Part shown: positions 47,602 to 55,537 of the stretch, one piece after another
Layout of the letters: every line of letters starts with the position of its first letter
How positions within the stretch are numbered: position 1 is the first letter of the stretch
Source of the DNA: Candidatus Halobeggiatoa sp. HSG11
GTDB taxonomy: Bacteria; Pseudomonadota; Gammaproteobacteria; Beggiatoales; Beggiatoaceae
Direction: 5' to 3'
Length of the DNA: 60,013 bases
Assembly: GCA_030378105.1 (NCBI GenBank)
Contig: JAUCGL010000008.1
Span: 1 to 60,013 of the forward strand
The notes under the pieces: generated by a model
The model's input: only the letters and a program-made list of their open reading frames with translations
What the model was told of the DNA's origin: nothing
Database searches by the model: none
Made by a program: the position numbers and the translations under genes

Positions 47602-47690
47602 ATAGGAGTTGCAAGGTTCACTTGCAAGTCGAAACAAAGGAACCTTGTACCCCAATAAGAAACCGTATATTATTTCATGCACATTTCAAG
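47602..47690 (+). repeat. Direct repeat D, left copy, downstream of the KSDD gene
   Basis: ATAGGAGTTGCAAGGTTCAC, TTGCAAGTCGAAACAA, CCTTGTACCCC and the long AACCGTATATTATTTCATG run match 51024-51115 in the same orientation. The two copies bracket the gene at 47715-50705. Of the rest of 47325-47714, only a short AACCTGATAGATTT/ATTCATCAGGTC hairpin near 47375 stands out. Confidence 0.8.
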
Positions 47691-47714
47691 ATACCGCAAG
47701 ACTACCTTAAAAAT

Positions 47715-50705
47715 TTAGTCAGTTTGTTCAATATGAATTAACTGTCTAAAACCTTTAACAGTGGTTAGTTCAACCAATTTACCCGGTTGTAATATCTTAA
47801 TAACCGGTTTCGTCAAGTTCACTTTAACCTTAGTAACCTTCAGTTCAGGTTTAGCACGCCATTTGATACCATCTATGTTATAAGATACTTGACCATTAGA
47901 ATGATAAATAAATGTTAGTCCTGGTTCTTCAGCAGCTATTGGGCCAGCATAATCAACACTTATACGTTCTTGAATTGCCGGAAGCATAGTCTGCATAGTA
48001 CCATCTTTATAAACTATTTTAACAATTTGATTAACACCAGTACCTTCAATGTTAATACCTTCATTTAAACCAGACTCAGCTTGTTTAACTTCAGGATCAA
48101 ATATTCCAGCTAATTTCTCAGCAGTTTCATCTTCAGTATCAAGATCAATAGTGACTTCACCATTTTCATTTATTTCAACTTCACCATCTGGAACTACATC
48201 AGCTAAAAGCTCTGGGTCTTTAGGCATTGGAGTAAAAGTGACTTGTTGACCTTCTTCGGTAGTAAGTGCATAGTTACCTTCCACATTCATACCTAAATCT
48301 GGATCAGTCCCTTCATCAAGCTGCTCAATAACTGCTGCTCTGAAGGCCAACTCAATACCTGTTCCAGAACCTCTTACCTTAACAATACCAGTTTCAGATT
48401 GTTCAAATGAGAAATCTGGGAAGTTAATCTTAGGCAAAGCTAAAACATTAGTTAAATCAGTTAGCACTGTTTGTTCAGCAAATGCACCACCTAAATTTAA
48501 ACTGACATTCAAGTCGGACAATTCTGGCATTATCATATTTGACAATACCACTTTCTTAGCCTTAGGTAGTTTCAGCTTACCTTTCTTTAATTTCAGCTTT
48601 TTGGTTGTGATATCAAGCTCAATATCTTGATGCAGGAATTTCTCAACTTCTGTTGCTTGTACTGACTCAACATTTAAGTTAGAGAATATTTTAATAGAAT
48701 CAGCAAAAGACAATTTTGCAGTTGATTCCATACCTTTCAAAATATCCAATCCCATTGCAAAGATAACTTTTGAATCCAAACCACCAACATTATTCACTGT
48801 TATACCAGTTAATGCTTCTGGTGATACTTCATTAAAATGTTCAACAGTCATGCCACCTAAAGCATCAATATCAAAACTAGCAAAATGTTGTTTGGTAAAC
48901 CCGCCACAAGATTTAACAGAAAGTTTAGCCATTTGCTTACGATTCAGTTTTTTCAAAGCAACTACTGGCATGTTAGTCACTTGTTCAAATGTAAAATGAC
49001 TAAATACTTGTGGTTCAAATCTAACCATTTGTTCAGCATTAAGATTAACGATAACATCAGGAGTCATTTGAGCAACTGCATCTGAAGTCATGTTAATATA
49101 TTTGGTTTTACTGTTAAAAGTCCAACCGTGTGGAACTACTTGGTGAATTTTAGCAGTATTACCTTTATTAATCAGGTTAAAGGAAATATTAATCCGATTA
49201 GCAATAGGTTGCTCTTCTGCGAAAACTATCATGTCATCAGAGATCACGTCTGAATAATCAAACATTGAAGCAATGACACTATTGTAATCACTGTCATCTT
49301 CAAACTCAATCGCAGACATAAACTTAGGACTTAAGTTATGTAAGAAAATGTCTGTTTTCAGAGCCTTCTTAGGAGGTTTGATCTTGATGGAAGTTTCACT
49401 GCCTTTGATTTTAACATCAACTTTCCAACCTTTAGGTAGCATCCTCTTATAGAACTTTTCAAGCTCTTTAGCATATTGCTTATCATGCTTCTTCTTGTAC
49501 TTGGATTCAAGCTTAACAACATCAAAGTTCACAATCATTCTAGTCAAGAAGTCATCAGAAAGTTCTTTATCAGATTCAGTGAACTTAGTTAAGTAGGTTT
49601 CATCAAGTTCAACCAAAGTTGTAGTTGGAATAACTTCAACTTGCTCAACTTTCATGAAATCTATAACAGATTCATCAATTAAAGCGAAATTGTTCACTGT
49701 CATTGATTCAATTAACTCAATTGATAAAGTTGGAACTACAGTTTCTTCAATTTCAAACTTTAATTCTTCTCCATCAACAACAACACTCCAACCAACTGGC
49801 ATGAATATATCTAAACTGGCATCAATGATATCATTATGGTTAAGTACCACCCAACCTAATACGTTAGTATCACTGCTCATCCATTCCCAAGCCGCTGATT
49901 CTTCAACCATCAACAATACATCTTTGACTGTATCTCTTTCAAATGCCATCAACAGATTGAAACCAACGATATTCAACACGTCTTGGTTCAATTCAACAAA
50001 ACTGTCAGCAGTTAAAGACACAGCTATTTGAGCCAATTGTTCAGCAGTCATACTTTCCCAAATTGACACATCTAATGCTGCAATTTGTTCTACTGTTAAT
50101 CCAAGAAGTGCATCAAGTGAAATTAAGGCAAATTCTTCAACTGTCAAATTAGCAATTATATCAATGGATAATTCAGCAATAGATTCTATATCTAATTCTG
50201 AGAAATCAATTGTATCATCATCCGTTGTTTCTGAATTACCCAGTTCATCAGTTGTCGGATTGCCAATTTCATAAATTATTTCAATTCCAATTGTATCACC
50301 AGATTTGTCATCATCGGATTTCTTATCGTCAGACTTCTTATCATCAGATTTCTTATCGTCAGATTTCTTATCATCAGATTTCTTATCGTCAGATTTCTTA
50401 TCGTCAGACTTCTTATCGTCAGACTTCTTATCGTCAGACTTCTTATCGTCAGACTTCTTATCATCAGACTTCTTATCGTCAGATTTCTTATCATCGGATT
50501 TCTTATCATCGGATTTCTTATCGTCAGACTTCTTATCATCGGATTTCTTATCGTCAGATTTACCATCATCATTCGAAAGTTCTAATTCAACAACTCCATA
50601 CAAAGTTGGAGTCATTGTATCATCATTAGGTTCGGCTGTTACGCTTCCAACTGCAAATGTCAAAATAGCAGATTGGATTGCTACAGCAAGTTTCTTGTTT
50701 TGCAT
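47715..50705 (-). CDS. Exported protein with 17 KSDD repeats and LT-EQ-type repeats
   Basis: 996 residues from the ATG at 50703-50705, chosen because QNKKLAVAIQSAILTFAVG is a clean signal peptide; an upstream ATG (50729) adds only eight residues and lacks a ribosome binding site. After about 40 residues comes a tract of 17 KSDD(K) units, highly charged and surely disordered. Residues about 155-250 and 540-680 carry short repeats of the form LTxEQxxxL (LTVEQIAALD, MTAEQLAQIA, LNAEQMVRFE, MTVEHFNEVS). The middle has two KKAL/MLPKGWKVDV-type beta segments; the C-terminus has SYNIDGIKWRAKPELKVTK. No known family is recognised. It may be a secreted or surface structural protein, perhaps calcium- or polymer-binding through the acidic tract. 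It is bracketed by direct repeats. Confidence 0.8.
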   Translation of the reverse strand: MQNKKLAVAIQSAILTFAVGSVTAEPNDDTMTPTLYGVVELELSNDDGKSDDKKSDDKKSDDKKSDDKKSDDKKSDDKKSDDKKSDDKKSDDKKSDDKKSDDKKSDDKKSDDKKSDDKKSDDKKSDDKKSDDDKSGDTIGIEIIYEIGNPTTDELGNSETTDDDTIDFSELDIESIAELSIDIIANLTVEEFALISLDALLGLTVEQIAALDVSIWESMTAEQLAQIAVSLTADSFVELNQDVLNIVGFNLLMAFERDTVKDVLLMVEESAAWEWMSSDTNVLGWVVLNHNDIIDASLDIFMPVGWSVVVDGEELKFEIEETVVPTLSIELIESMTVNNFALIDESVIDFMKVEQVEVIPTTTLVELDETYLTKFTESDKELSDDFLTRMIVNFDVVKLESKYKKKHDKQYAKELEKFYKRMLPKGWKVDVKIKGSETSIKIKPPKKALKTDIFLHNLSPKFMSAIEFEDDSDYNSVIASMFDYSDVISDDMIVFAEEQPIANRINISFNLINKGNTAKIHQVVPHGWTFNSKTKYINMTSDAVAQMTPDVIVNLNAEQMVRFEPQVFSHFTFEQVTNMPVVALKKLNRKQMAKLSVKSCGGFTKQHFASFDIDALGGMTVEHFNEVSPEALTGITVNNVGGLDSKVIFAMGLDILKGMESTAKLSFADSIKIFSNLNVESVQATEVEKFLHQDIELDITTKKLKLKKGKLKLPKAKKVVLSNMIMPELSDLNVSLNLGGAFAEQTVLTDLTNVLALPKINFPDFSFEQSETGIVKVRGSGTGIELAFRAAVIEQLDEGTDPDLGMNVEGNYALTTEEGQQVTFTPMPKDPELLADVVPDGEVEINENGEVTIDLDTEDETAEKLAGIFDPEVKQAESGLNEGINIEGTGVNQIVKIVYKDGTMQTMLPAIQERISVDYAGPIAAEEPGLTFIYHSNGQVSYNIDGIKWRAKPELKVTKVKVNLTKPVIKILQPGKLVELTTVKGFRQLIHIEQTD
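50310..50561 (-). repeat. In-frame 15-bp tandem repeat (17 units, encodes KSDDK)
   Basis: On the plus strand the unit is ATCGTCAGATTTCTT with third-position variants (ATCATC, GGA, AGACTT). Seventeen units fill 252 bases exactly in frame. Synonymous variation between units is scattered, so the array is neither brand new nor strongly decayed. All six frames stay open across it, so frames on the other strand are shadows. Confidence 0.95.
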
Positions 50706-50914
50706 GTTAATATAATAATCCTTGAACATGGTTAAAAAAATACAACATGGGTATCCTAAAACTTAATTTTTAAAATTTAAGGTCCATGATGCTATTATCA
50801 TTTGAGAATAAAACTCATTTTAAATTATAGTATAAAATCAACTAATTATATAGATTTATTTATAATGATAATGTAACTAATTGATTTTATATTATATATT
50901 ACTTTCGCTAATTT

Positions 50915-51013
50915 GATGGTTGTTTCGGGAATGAAGCAAAGTGGATTTCCTGAAACTCCCAACGTAACCTTGAAGTTTCAGAAAATTGTACCTCATTCCT
51001 GAAACAACTGATA
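50915..51013 (+). repeat. TTTCGGGAATG family, subfamily B, copy 2
   Basis: AATTTGATGGTTGTTTCGGG, AAGCAAAGTGGATTTCC, ... CATTCCTGAAACAACTGAT. It matches 18802-18910 reversed, and shares its core with the family A MITEs. The outer ends ATTTGAT/ATCAAAT are inverted. 50730-50914 is very AT-rich and holds only the probable promoter of the KSDD gene. Confidence 0.75.
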
Positions 51014-51023
51014 AATCAAATGT

Positions 51024-51115
51024 TATAGGAGTTACAAGGTCTTCTTGCAAGTTAAAACAAGGGAGCCTTGTACTCCGAAATTCAGTAAGAAAACGTATAT
51101 TATTTCATGTACGTT
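51024..51115 (+). repeat. Direct repeat D, right copy
   Basis: ATAGGAGTTACAAGGTC, TTGCAAGTTAAAACAA, GCCTTGTACTCC and AAACGTATATTATTTCATG match 47602-47690. It ends a few bases from the stop codon of the two-component gene at 51118. Confidence 0.8.
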
Positions 51116-51117
51116 CC

Positions 51118-52233
51118 TTAACCAATAGCCGGTAAAGTAAAATAAAACGTGCTACCACGTCCAATTCGGCTTTTTACTCCTATTTGTCCTCCACATTTTT
51201 CAATGATTAATCGCACAATAGATAATTTTAAACCATAACCCTTACCAAGTGCAGCTTCTATTTTTGTTATATCACTCATTGGAGCAAATAATTGTTTTTG
51301 TTGTTCATCTGTAAATCCACGGCCATTATCTGATACCCAAAACTTAATTTGTTTTTCATCAAAATCAAATCCCAATTCTATTTTTGGTGGCTTTCCGCCA
51401 TACAGTAAGGCATTAGTTATGTAAATTTCCCATACTGTTTCAATCCAAGCTGAGTATCCCCATACAATTGGCCATGATGCTGGTGCTATAATCGTACCGT
51501 TATGTTTATTAATTAAAGCAGTCAACTTATGGCGAACTCCAGCGATAATAGATACCATGTCTGGAGCTTCAACCACAACTTCTTGAGTGCGTATATTTAC
51601 CAATAATACCATATCATCAACAACATCAACCATTTCATTTCTTGATTGATCTATTTCTTGTAAAAAATTTAATGATTCTTTATTGGCTAATTCTTTTTTC
51701 AGAATATTGGTAAAACCGGCTTGCCTTATCAATGGTTTTTTTAAATCATTAACTACTATTTGTGCAAAAGCATTCAATTCCATATTTTGAACTTGTAATT
51801 CTTGATTTTTTTGTTCAATAGCTAACTTTTGTTGTTCAAGAATAACTTGTAAATTTCTCAATCCAAGTTGTGCACTTATACGAGCCAATACTTCCTTATA
51901 TTGAATTGGTTTAGTTATATAATCTACTGCACCAACCTCAAAACCTTTAACTTTATCTTCAGTATCAGTCAATGATGTCATAAAAACTACTGGTATATCA
52001 CTTGTTTCTCGATTATTCTTTAATTGCCGACAAGTCTCAAAACCATCTAATTTTGGCATTCTAACATCCATCAAAATTAAATCTGGTTTAACATTATTGG
52101 CTTGTACTAGGGCCTCTCTACCATCTCTAGCGACCTGTACATTGTATTGATCTCGTAAATAGCTTATTAATATATTTAAATTAACTGGCTCATCCTCAAC
52201 AATGAGTAATGTGTTTTGTTTTGAGTTATTCAT
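51118..52233 (-). CDS. Receiver plus histidine-kinase-like ATPase, acceptor His replaced by Asn
   Basis: 371 residues, cytoplasmic. The receiver (1-125) is intact (LLIVEDEP, LILMDVRMPKLDG, ITKPIQ). A coiled coil (130-155) leads to a HisKA-like region that reads FAQIVVNDLKKPLIR, where related kinases have a His-Asp (HDLKNPL type); residue 162 is Asn (codon AAT). The ATPase domain (265-371) keeps IYITNALLYGG, VSDNGRGF and GKGYGLKLSIVRLI. Without the His it should not autophosphorylate at the usual site, so it may be a regulator or a partner of another kinase. It is the last of four co-oriented two-component genes, 287 bases after the previous one, with an H-family hairpin between. Confidence 0.88.
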   Translation of the reverse strand: MNNSKQNTLLIVEDEPVNLNILISYLRDQYNVQVARDGREALVQANNVKPDLILMDVRMPKLDGFETCRQLKNNRETSDIPVVFMTSLTDTEDKVKGFEVGAVDYITKPIQYKEVLARISAQLGLRNLQVILEQQKLAIEQKNQELQVQNMELNAFAQIVVNDLKKPLIRQAGFTNILKKELANKESLNFLQEIDQSRNEMVDVVDDMVLLVNIRTQEVVVEAPDMVSIIAGVRHKLTALINKHNGTIIAPASWPIVWGYSAWIETVWEIYITNALLYGGKPPKIELGFDFDEKQIKFWVSDNGRGFTDEQQKQLFAPMSDITKIEAALGKGYGLKLSIVRLIIEKCGGQIGVKSRIGRGSTFYFTLPAIG

Positions 52234-52389
52234 AATAATTGTAACTACTTGTGACTGTTATTCCTCAAATTGATATTTAACTTTAATTACCAGCAGTTAG
52301 CTACTAAATTTTATTTTTAGTTGCAAACATTTTCAATTAAATGCCAAGCCAAAATAGCTAGAAATAACAGTTATAACAAACGATATTTC

Positions 52390-52465
52390 TATAGTTTTTC
52401 AGATAAATAATTTTACTTAAAACCTACGAGGTTTCCAAAACCTCGCAGGTTTCACACGAATATAT
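52390..52465 (+). repeat. AAACCTGCGAGG hairpin family H, copy 4
   Basis: CTATAGTTTTTCAGATAAAT, AAACCTACGAGGTTTCC and AAAACCTCGCAGGTTTCAC, the cleanest copy of the family (compare 26717-26790 and 17374-17440). It lies downstream of the double-receiver gene. Confidence 0.78.
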
Positions 52466-52520
52466 TTTAATTAAGTTATAAACAAAAATACGTTGCTTAT
52501 TCAGCTTAAACAAAATGTAC

Positions 52521-53441
52521 TTAATCCCAAAATTTTTTCATTCGCTGTTTTAAAGAAGTTAATTTATTCTTAAAAGTCGAAATTTTATCTTGTACTTCTG
52601 GAATTTCTTCAGATGGGGTTTCGATAAATTGTTGACTGGCTAATAAAGAAGGTTCATCACAGAACTGGGCATGGCGTTTTAAAGCTGCATTGATACTAAA
52701 TTCTAATACATAATTTTCTACTGGTTTGGGTAAATAACGAAAAATTTGCCCTTCATTAATTAATCGTACCACTAAATGTGCATCAGCTTGAGTAGTTAAA
52801 ATAACTACTACAGTTAACGGATAAGTTTCTTTTAATACATGGATCAAGGTTGTCATTTCTTCACCTTGCACATTAGTTTCTGTGATTAAAACAGCGATAT
52901 TTTGTTGTTCTAAAATAACTAATGCCTCTGCCATATTACTAGCACAAAATACACTATGTTTATCCCCAAATAAACTGTGGATTATAGCACAGGTATCTAA
53001 ACTATCATCAACTAATAAAATACCCGATTTTTGAGGAGTTACTATTTCATCAAAAATTTCTATTCCATCTTGTTTGGTATATATATTAGCAGCAGCTTCA
53101 ATAGTATTTTTAAGTCGTTCATTATTCCAAGGTTTTTCTATAAACCGAAAAATTTCTCCGGTATTAACGGATTCAACTACCGCATTAAGGTCCGCATAAC
53201 CGGTAAGCAAAATTCGCACCGTTTTTGGAGATATTTCCTTAACTTGCTTTAACAATTCAATTCCTTGCATTTCTGGCATCCGTTGGTCACTGACGATGAT
53301 CTGAATGGAATTATTGTTAATAATTTCAAGAGCATTAGGGCCACTTATTGCTGTAAAAACAGCATATTGTTTTTTAAACATGGCCTTTAAGGGAATGAGA
53401 ATTTGTTTCTCATCATCTACAAATAATAGATTTAATTTCAT
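52521..53441 (-). CDS. Double receiver protein, second phospho-site Asp to Glu
   Basis: 306 residues. Two receiver domains with no output domain. Receiver 1 (3-125) is of the type that precedes HD-GYP or kinase partners: LLFVDDEKQI, VSDQRMPEMQG with Asp52, LLTGYAD, FIEKPW. Receiver 2 (140-262) keeps LLVDDS, ILTTQAD and YLPKPV, but the acceptor position reads LITETNVQG, with Glu188 where Asp is expected. A Glu there often mimics the phosphorylated state. The C-terminal tail is basic (KNKLTSLKQRMKKFWD). It starts 6 bases after the stop of the CHASE-type kinase gene, so the two form a cognate pair. Confidence 0.9.
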   Translation of the reverse strand: MKLNLLFVDDEKQILIPLKAMFKKQYAVFTAISGPNALEIINNNSIQIIVSDQRMPEMQGIELLKQVKEISPKTVRILLTGYADLNAVVESVNTGEIFRFIEKPWNNERLKNTIEAAANIYTKQDGIEIFDEIVTPQKSGILLVDDSLDTCAIIHSLFGDKHSVFCASNMAEALVILEQQNIAVLITETNVQGEEMTTLIHVLKETYPLTVVVILTTQADAHLVVRLINEGQIFRYLPKPVENYVLEFSINAALKRHAQFCDEPSLLASQQFIETPSEEIPEVQDKISTFKNKLTSLKQRMKKFWD

Positions 53442-53447
53442 TATAGT

Positions 53448-55334
53448 CTATTCAAAAGGTAAATAAATAGTAAAAGCCGTACCTTGCCCGACTTTTGATG
53501 CAACTCTCAGTTCGCCTTTATGTTCCTTGATAATTTTATTAGTTATTGCGAGTCCTAATCCAGTGCCTTTACCACTTCTTTTAGTAGTAAAAAAAGGTTC
53601 AAAAATGCGACTTAAATTTTCAGGAGGAATTCCTTTGCCATCATCTTTAATCATTACTTCAACATGTTGTCCGTGTTTAGAAGTTGTTATATCAATAACC
53701 CCATTATCTTTATCAGCGTGAATTGCATGGATAGCATTTACCAATAAATTTAAAAACACTTGATTTATCTGAGCTGGTGAACACATGATATGTGGTATAT
53801 CAGCATAGTTTTTATTAATCTTAACTTTATCCTCCAGCATGTGATTAATCATGTTAAGAGCATCATCTAGCCCTTTATTAACATCATGTTCAGCAGCTTC
53901 AGCTCGGTCTAATCTACTAAAATCCTTTAAATTTCTCACTAGATTAGAAATTTTGTCAATTCCGCTTAAACCATTATCCAGTAACAATTGAGCTTCTTCG
54001 AGAGTTTCATCTTCTTCCAAAGTTTTACTCATATCTTGAGCAGTTTGTAATTGTTCTGTAGTAACGTTATCTTGTTTACAAATTTCTTCATAAGTTTGAA
54101 GAGCTTCTGCAATTTCATCAATATGGCTTTTAGTCAATTCTACACTACTTTTAACATAAGCCAATGGGGTATTTATTTCATGGACGATTCCAGCTACCAT
54201 TTGCCCAATAGAAGCCATTTTTTCTGATTGTACTAAATGAGCTTCTGATTCTTCCAGTTCAAAAGTACGCTCTGCCACTAAACGTTCAATTCGAGCAGTA
54301 CGTCCCATTAATATCAATAGGTAAAATACTAATAACAATGTTAGAACTGTCCCACCTATTAATACTGCCCAAGCACTTTGTGCAATGGTAAATTCATCAG
54401 TTGGAGTTAATATCAACGCCCAATTTTGTCCAACAACATTCAAGTCAGTTATGAAATTGTTTGATGATTCAGGTAGTGATAAGGACAGCCAATATTGTAT
54501 GGCTTGTAAAACAGTAGATTCAGTTGTATGGTTTTGTGTTGTTGTTATTTCACTGCTTTCAGAATCAGTGATTTCCAAACTAAATTTTTGAGCAATTAAA
54601 CTTTCAAGAGACTGTTTTATTATATTATTTAAGTTAATAGTTACAAAAATAAAACCACGTATATTAGCTCGGCGGGCAGCTAATTTATTTGGTAATCCAG
54701 AATGATAAACTGGTTGAAAAATACCAATGTACATATTTTTTTTGGTATCATATGGGAAAGCTTTAGTAGCAACTGGGATTCCTTTATCACGACCTTGCTC
54801 CATAGTTCGTAACCAATCGGGATGACTACCCATATCTAAACCTATTATTTCATTTAAACTAGCTGCTGGCTCTTCATAAGTTAAAGGAAAATAACGTTCT
54901 CGTTGAGAAATCGGAACTATTTCACCATTATTGGCAAATTCCATCATATTAAAATCATCTAACTGTTTTTTGATAGTATTCAAAAATATTCTTTGTTCGA
55001 TATTTAATACTTGTGGAACCCAAGCGACTGTATCAATCCCTTGTCTACTCTGCCGCATTTTTTTAGCATATTGCTTAAATCCTTGTTGTCGAATCAGGTT
55101 TGAAGCTCCAATATAAGCACCCATAGAATGAATTGATTCTAGCATTAAATCAAAGCTACGTTGTAAACTAGCCATTTGACTATGAATTAACCGTTCAGTT
55201 TCATTTGCTACTCGCTGAGTTTCAAAAGTATGGGTTGCTTTAAAGGCACTGATTGTTAATATAGAACATAAACAAAAAATAATTACAGCTAATCCATACC
55301 GTAACCATGATGTATTTGAAGTTTTTATACTCAT
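53448..55334 (-). CDS. Membrane histidine kinase with CHASE-type sensor
   Basis: 628 residues. The first membrane helix is at about 12-30, a periplasmic CHASE-like domain about 75-260 (FKQYAKKMRQSRQGIDTVAWVPQV, ERYFPLTYEEP, GLDMGSHPDW), and the second membrane helix about 325-345. A coil and HisKA follow, with MVAGIVHEINTPLAYVKSS (His near residue 384). An insert with several Glu-rich helices precedes the ATPase domain (NLLVNAIHAI, IKDDGKGIPPENL, GKGTGLGLAITNKII). CHASE domains bind small extracellular molecules. The acceptor is probably the double receiver encoded 6 bases downstream. The ATG is preceded by no strong ribosome binding site. Confidence 0.93.
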   Translation of the reverse strand: MSIKTSNTSWLRYGLAVIIFCLCSILTISAFKATHTFETQRVANETERLIHSQMASLQRSFDLMLESIHSMGAYIGASNLIRQQGFKQYAKKMRQSRQGIDTVAWVPQVLNIEQRIFLNTIKKQLDDFNMMEFANNGEIVPISQRERYFPLTYEEPAASLNEIIGLDMGSHPDWLRTMEQGRDKGIPVATKAFPYDTKKNMYIGIFQPVYHSGLPNKLAARRANIRGFIFVTINLNNIIKQSLESLIAQKFSLEITDSESSEITTTQNHTTESTVLQAIQYWLSLSLPESSNNFITDLNVVGQNWALILTPTDEFTIAQSAWAVLIGGTVLTLLLVFYLLILMGRTARIERLVAERTFELEESEAHLVQSEKMASIGQMVAGIVHEINTPLAYVKSSVELTKSHIDEIAEALQTYEEICKQDNVTTEQLQTAQDMSKTLEEDETLEEAQLLLDNGLSGIDKISNLVRNLKDFSRLDRAEAAEHDVNKGLDDALNMINHMLEDKVKINKNYADIPHIMCSPAQINQVFLNLLVNAIHAIHADKDNGVIDITTSKHGQHVEVMIKDDGKGIPPENLSRIFEPFFTTKRSGKGTGLGLAITNKIIKEHKGELRVASKVGQGTAFTIYLPFE

Positions 55335-55468
55335 ATTTGTTTTTTTAAATATAATTTTGAAATATAAAGGAATTCTACTATATAATAATTATAAATTGCA
55401 AATGAAACTTAATAAATGATTATAATTAAAATTATATGGATTAATGTTAAAACATTGAATTAATAGCT

Positions 55469-55519
55469 AAAAACCACTTTAAAATCATATAATTAAAAAT
55501 TATAATTTCAGTGGTTTTT
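55469..55519 (-). terminator. Probable terminator after the triple-receiver kinase gene
   Basis: AAAAACCACT (55469-55478) and AGTGGTTTTT (55510-55519) form a 10-bp stem, with inner pairing between ATAATTTTTA-like arms. Read on the minus strand, the stem ends in GTGGTTTTTAG, giving a short T-run. It lies 18 bases past the stop of the 55538 gene; the opposite orientation would work too. Confidence 0.65.
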
Positions 55520-55537
55520 AATGGGTAATTTTTTAAC

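Noticed and set aside
50305..50715. Plus-strand frames reading SSDFLSSDFL or repeats of YRQTSYRQ across the KSDD array
   Set aside because: The 15-bp repeat has no stop in any frame; only the minus-strand frame continues into a signal peptide and a long protein.
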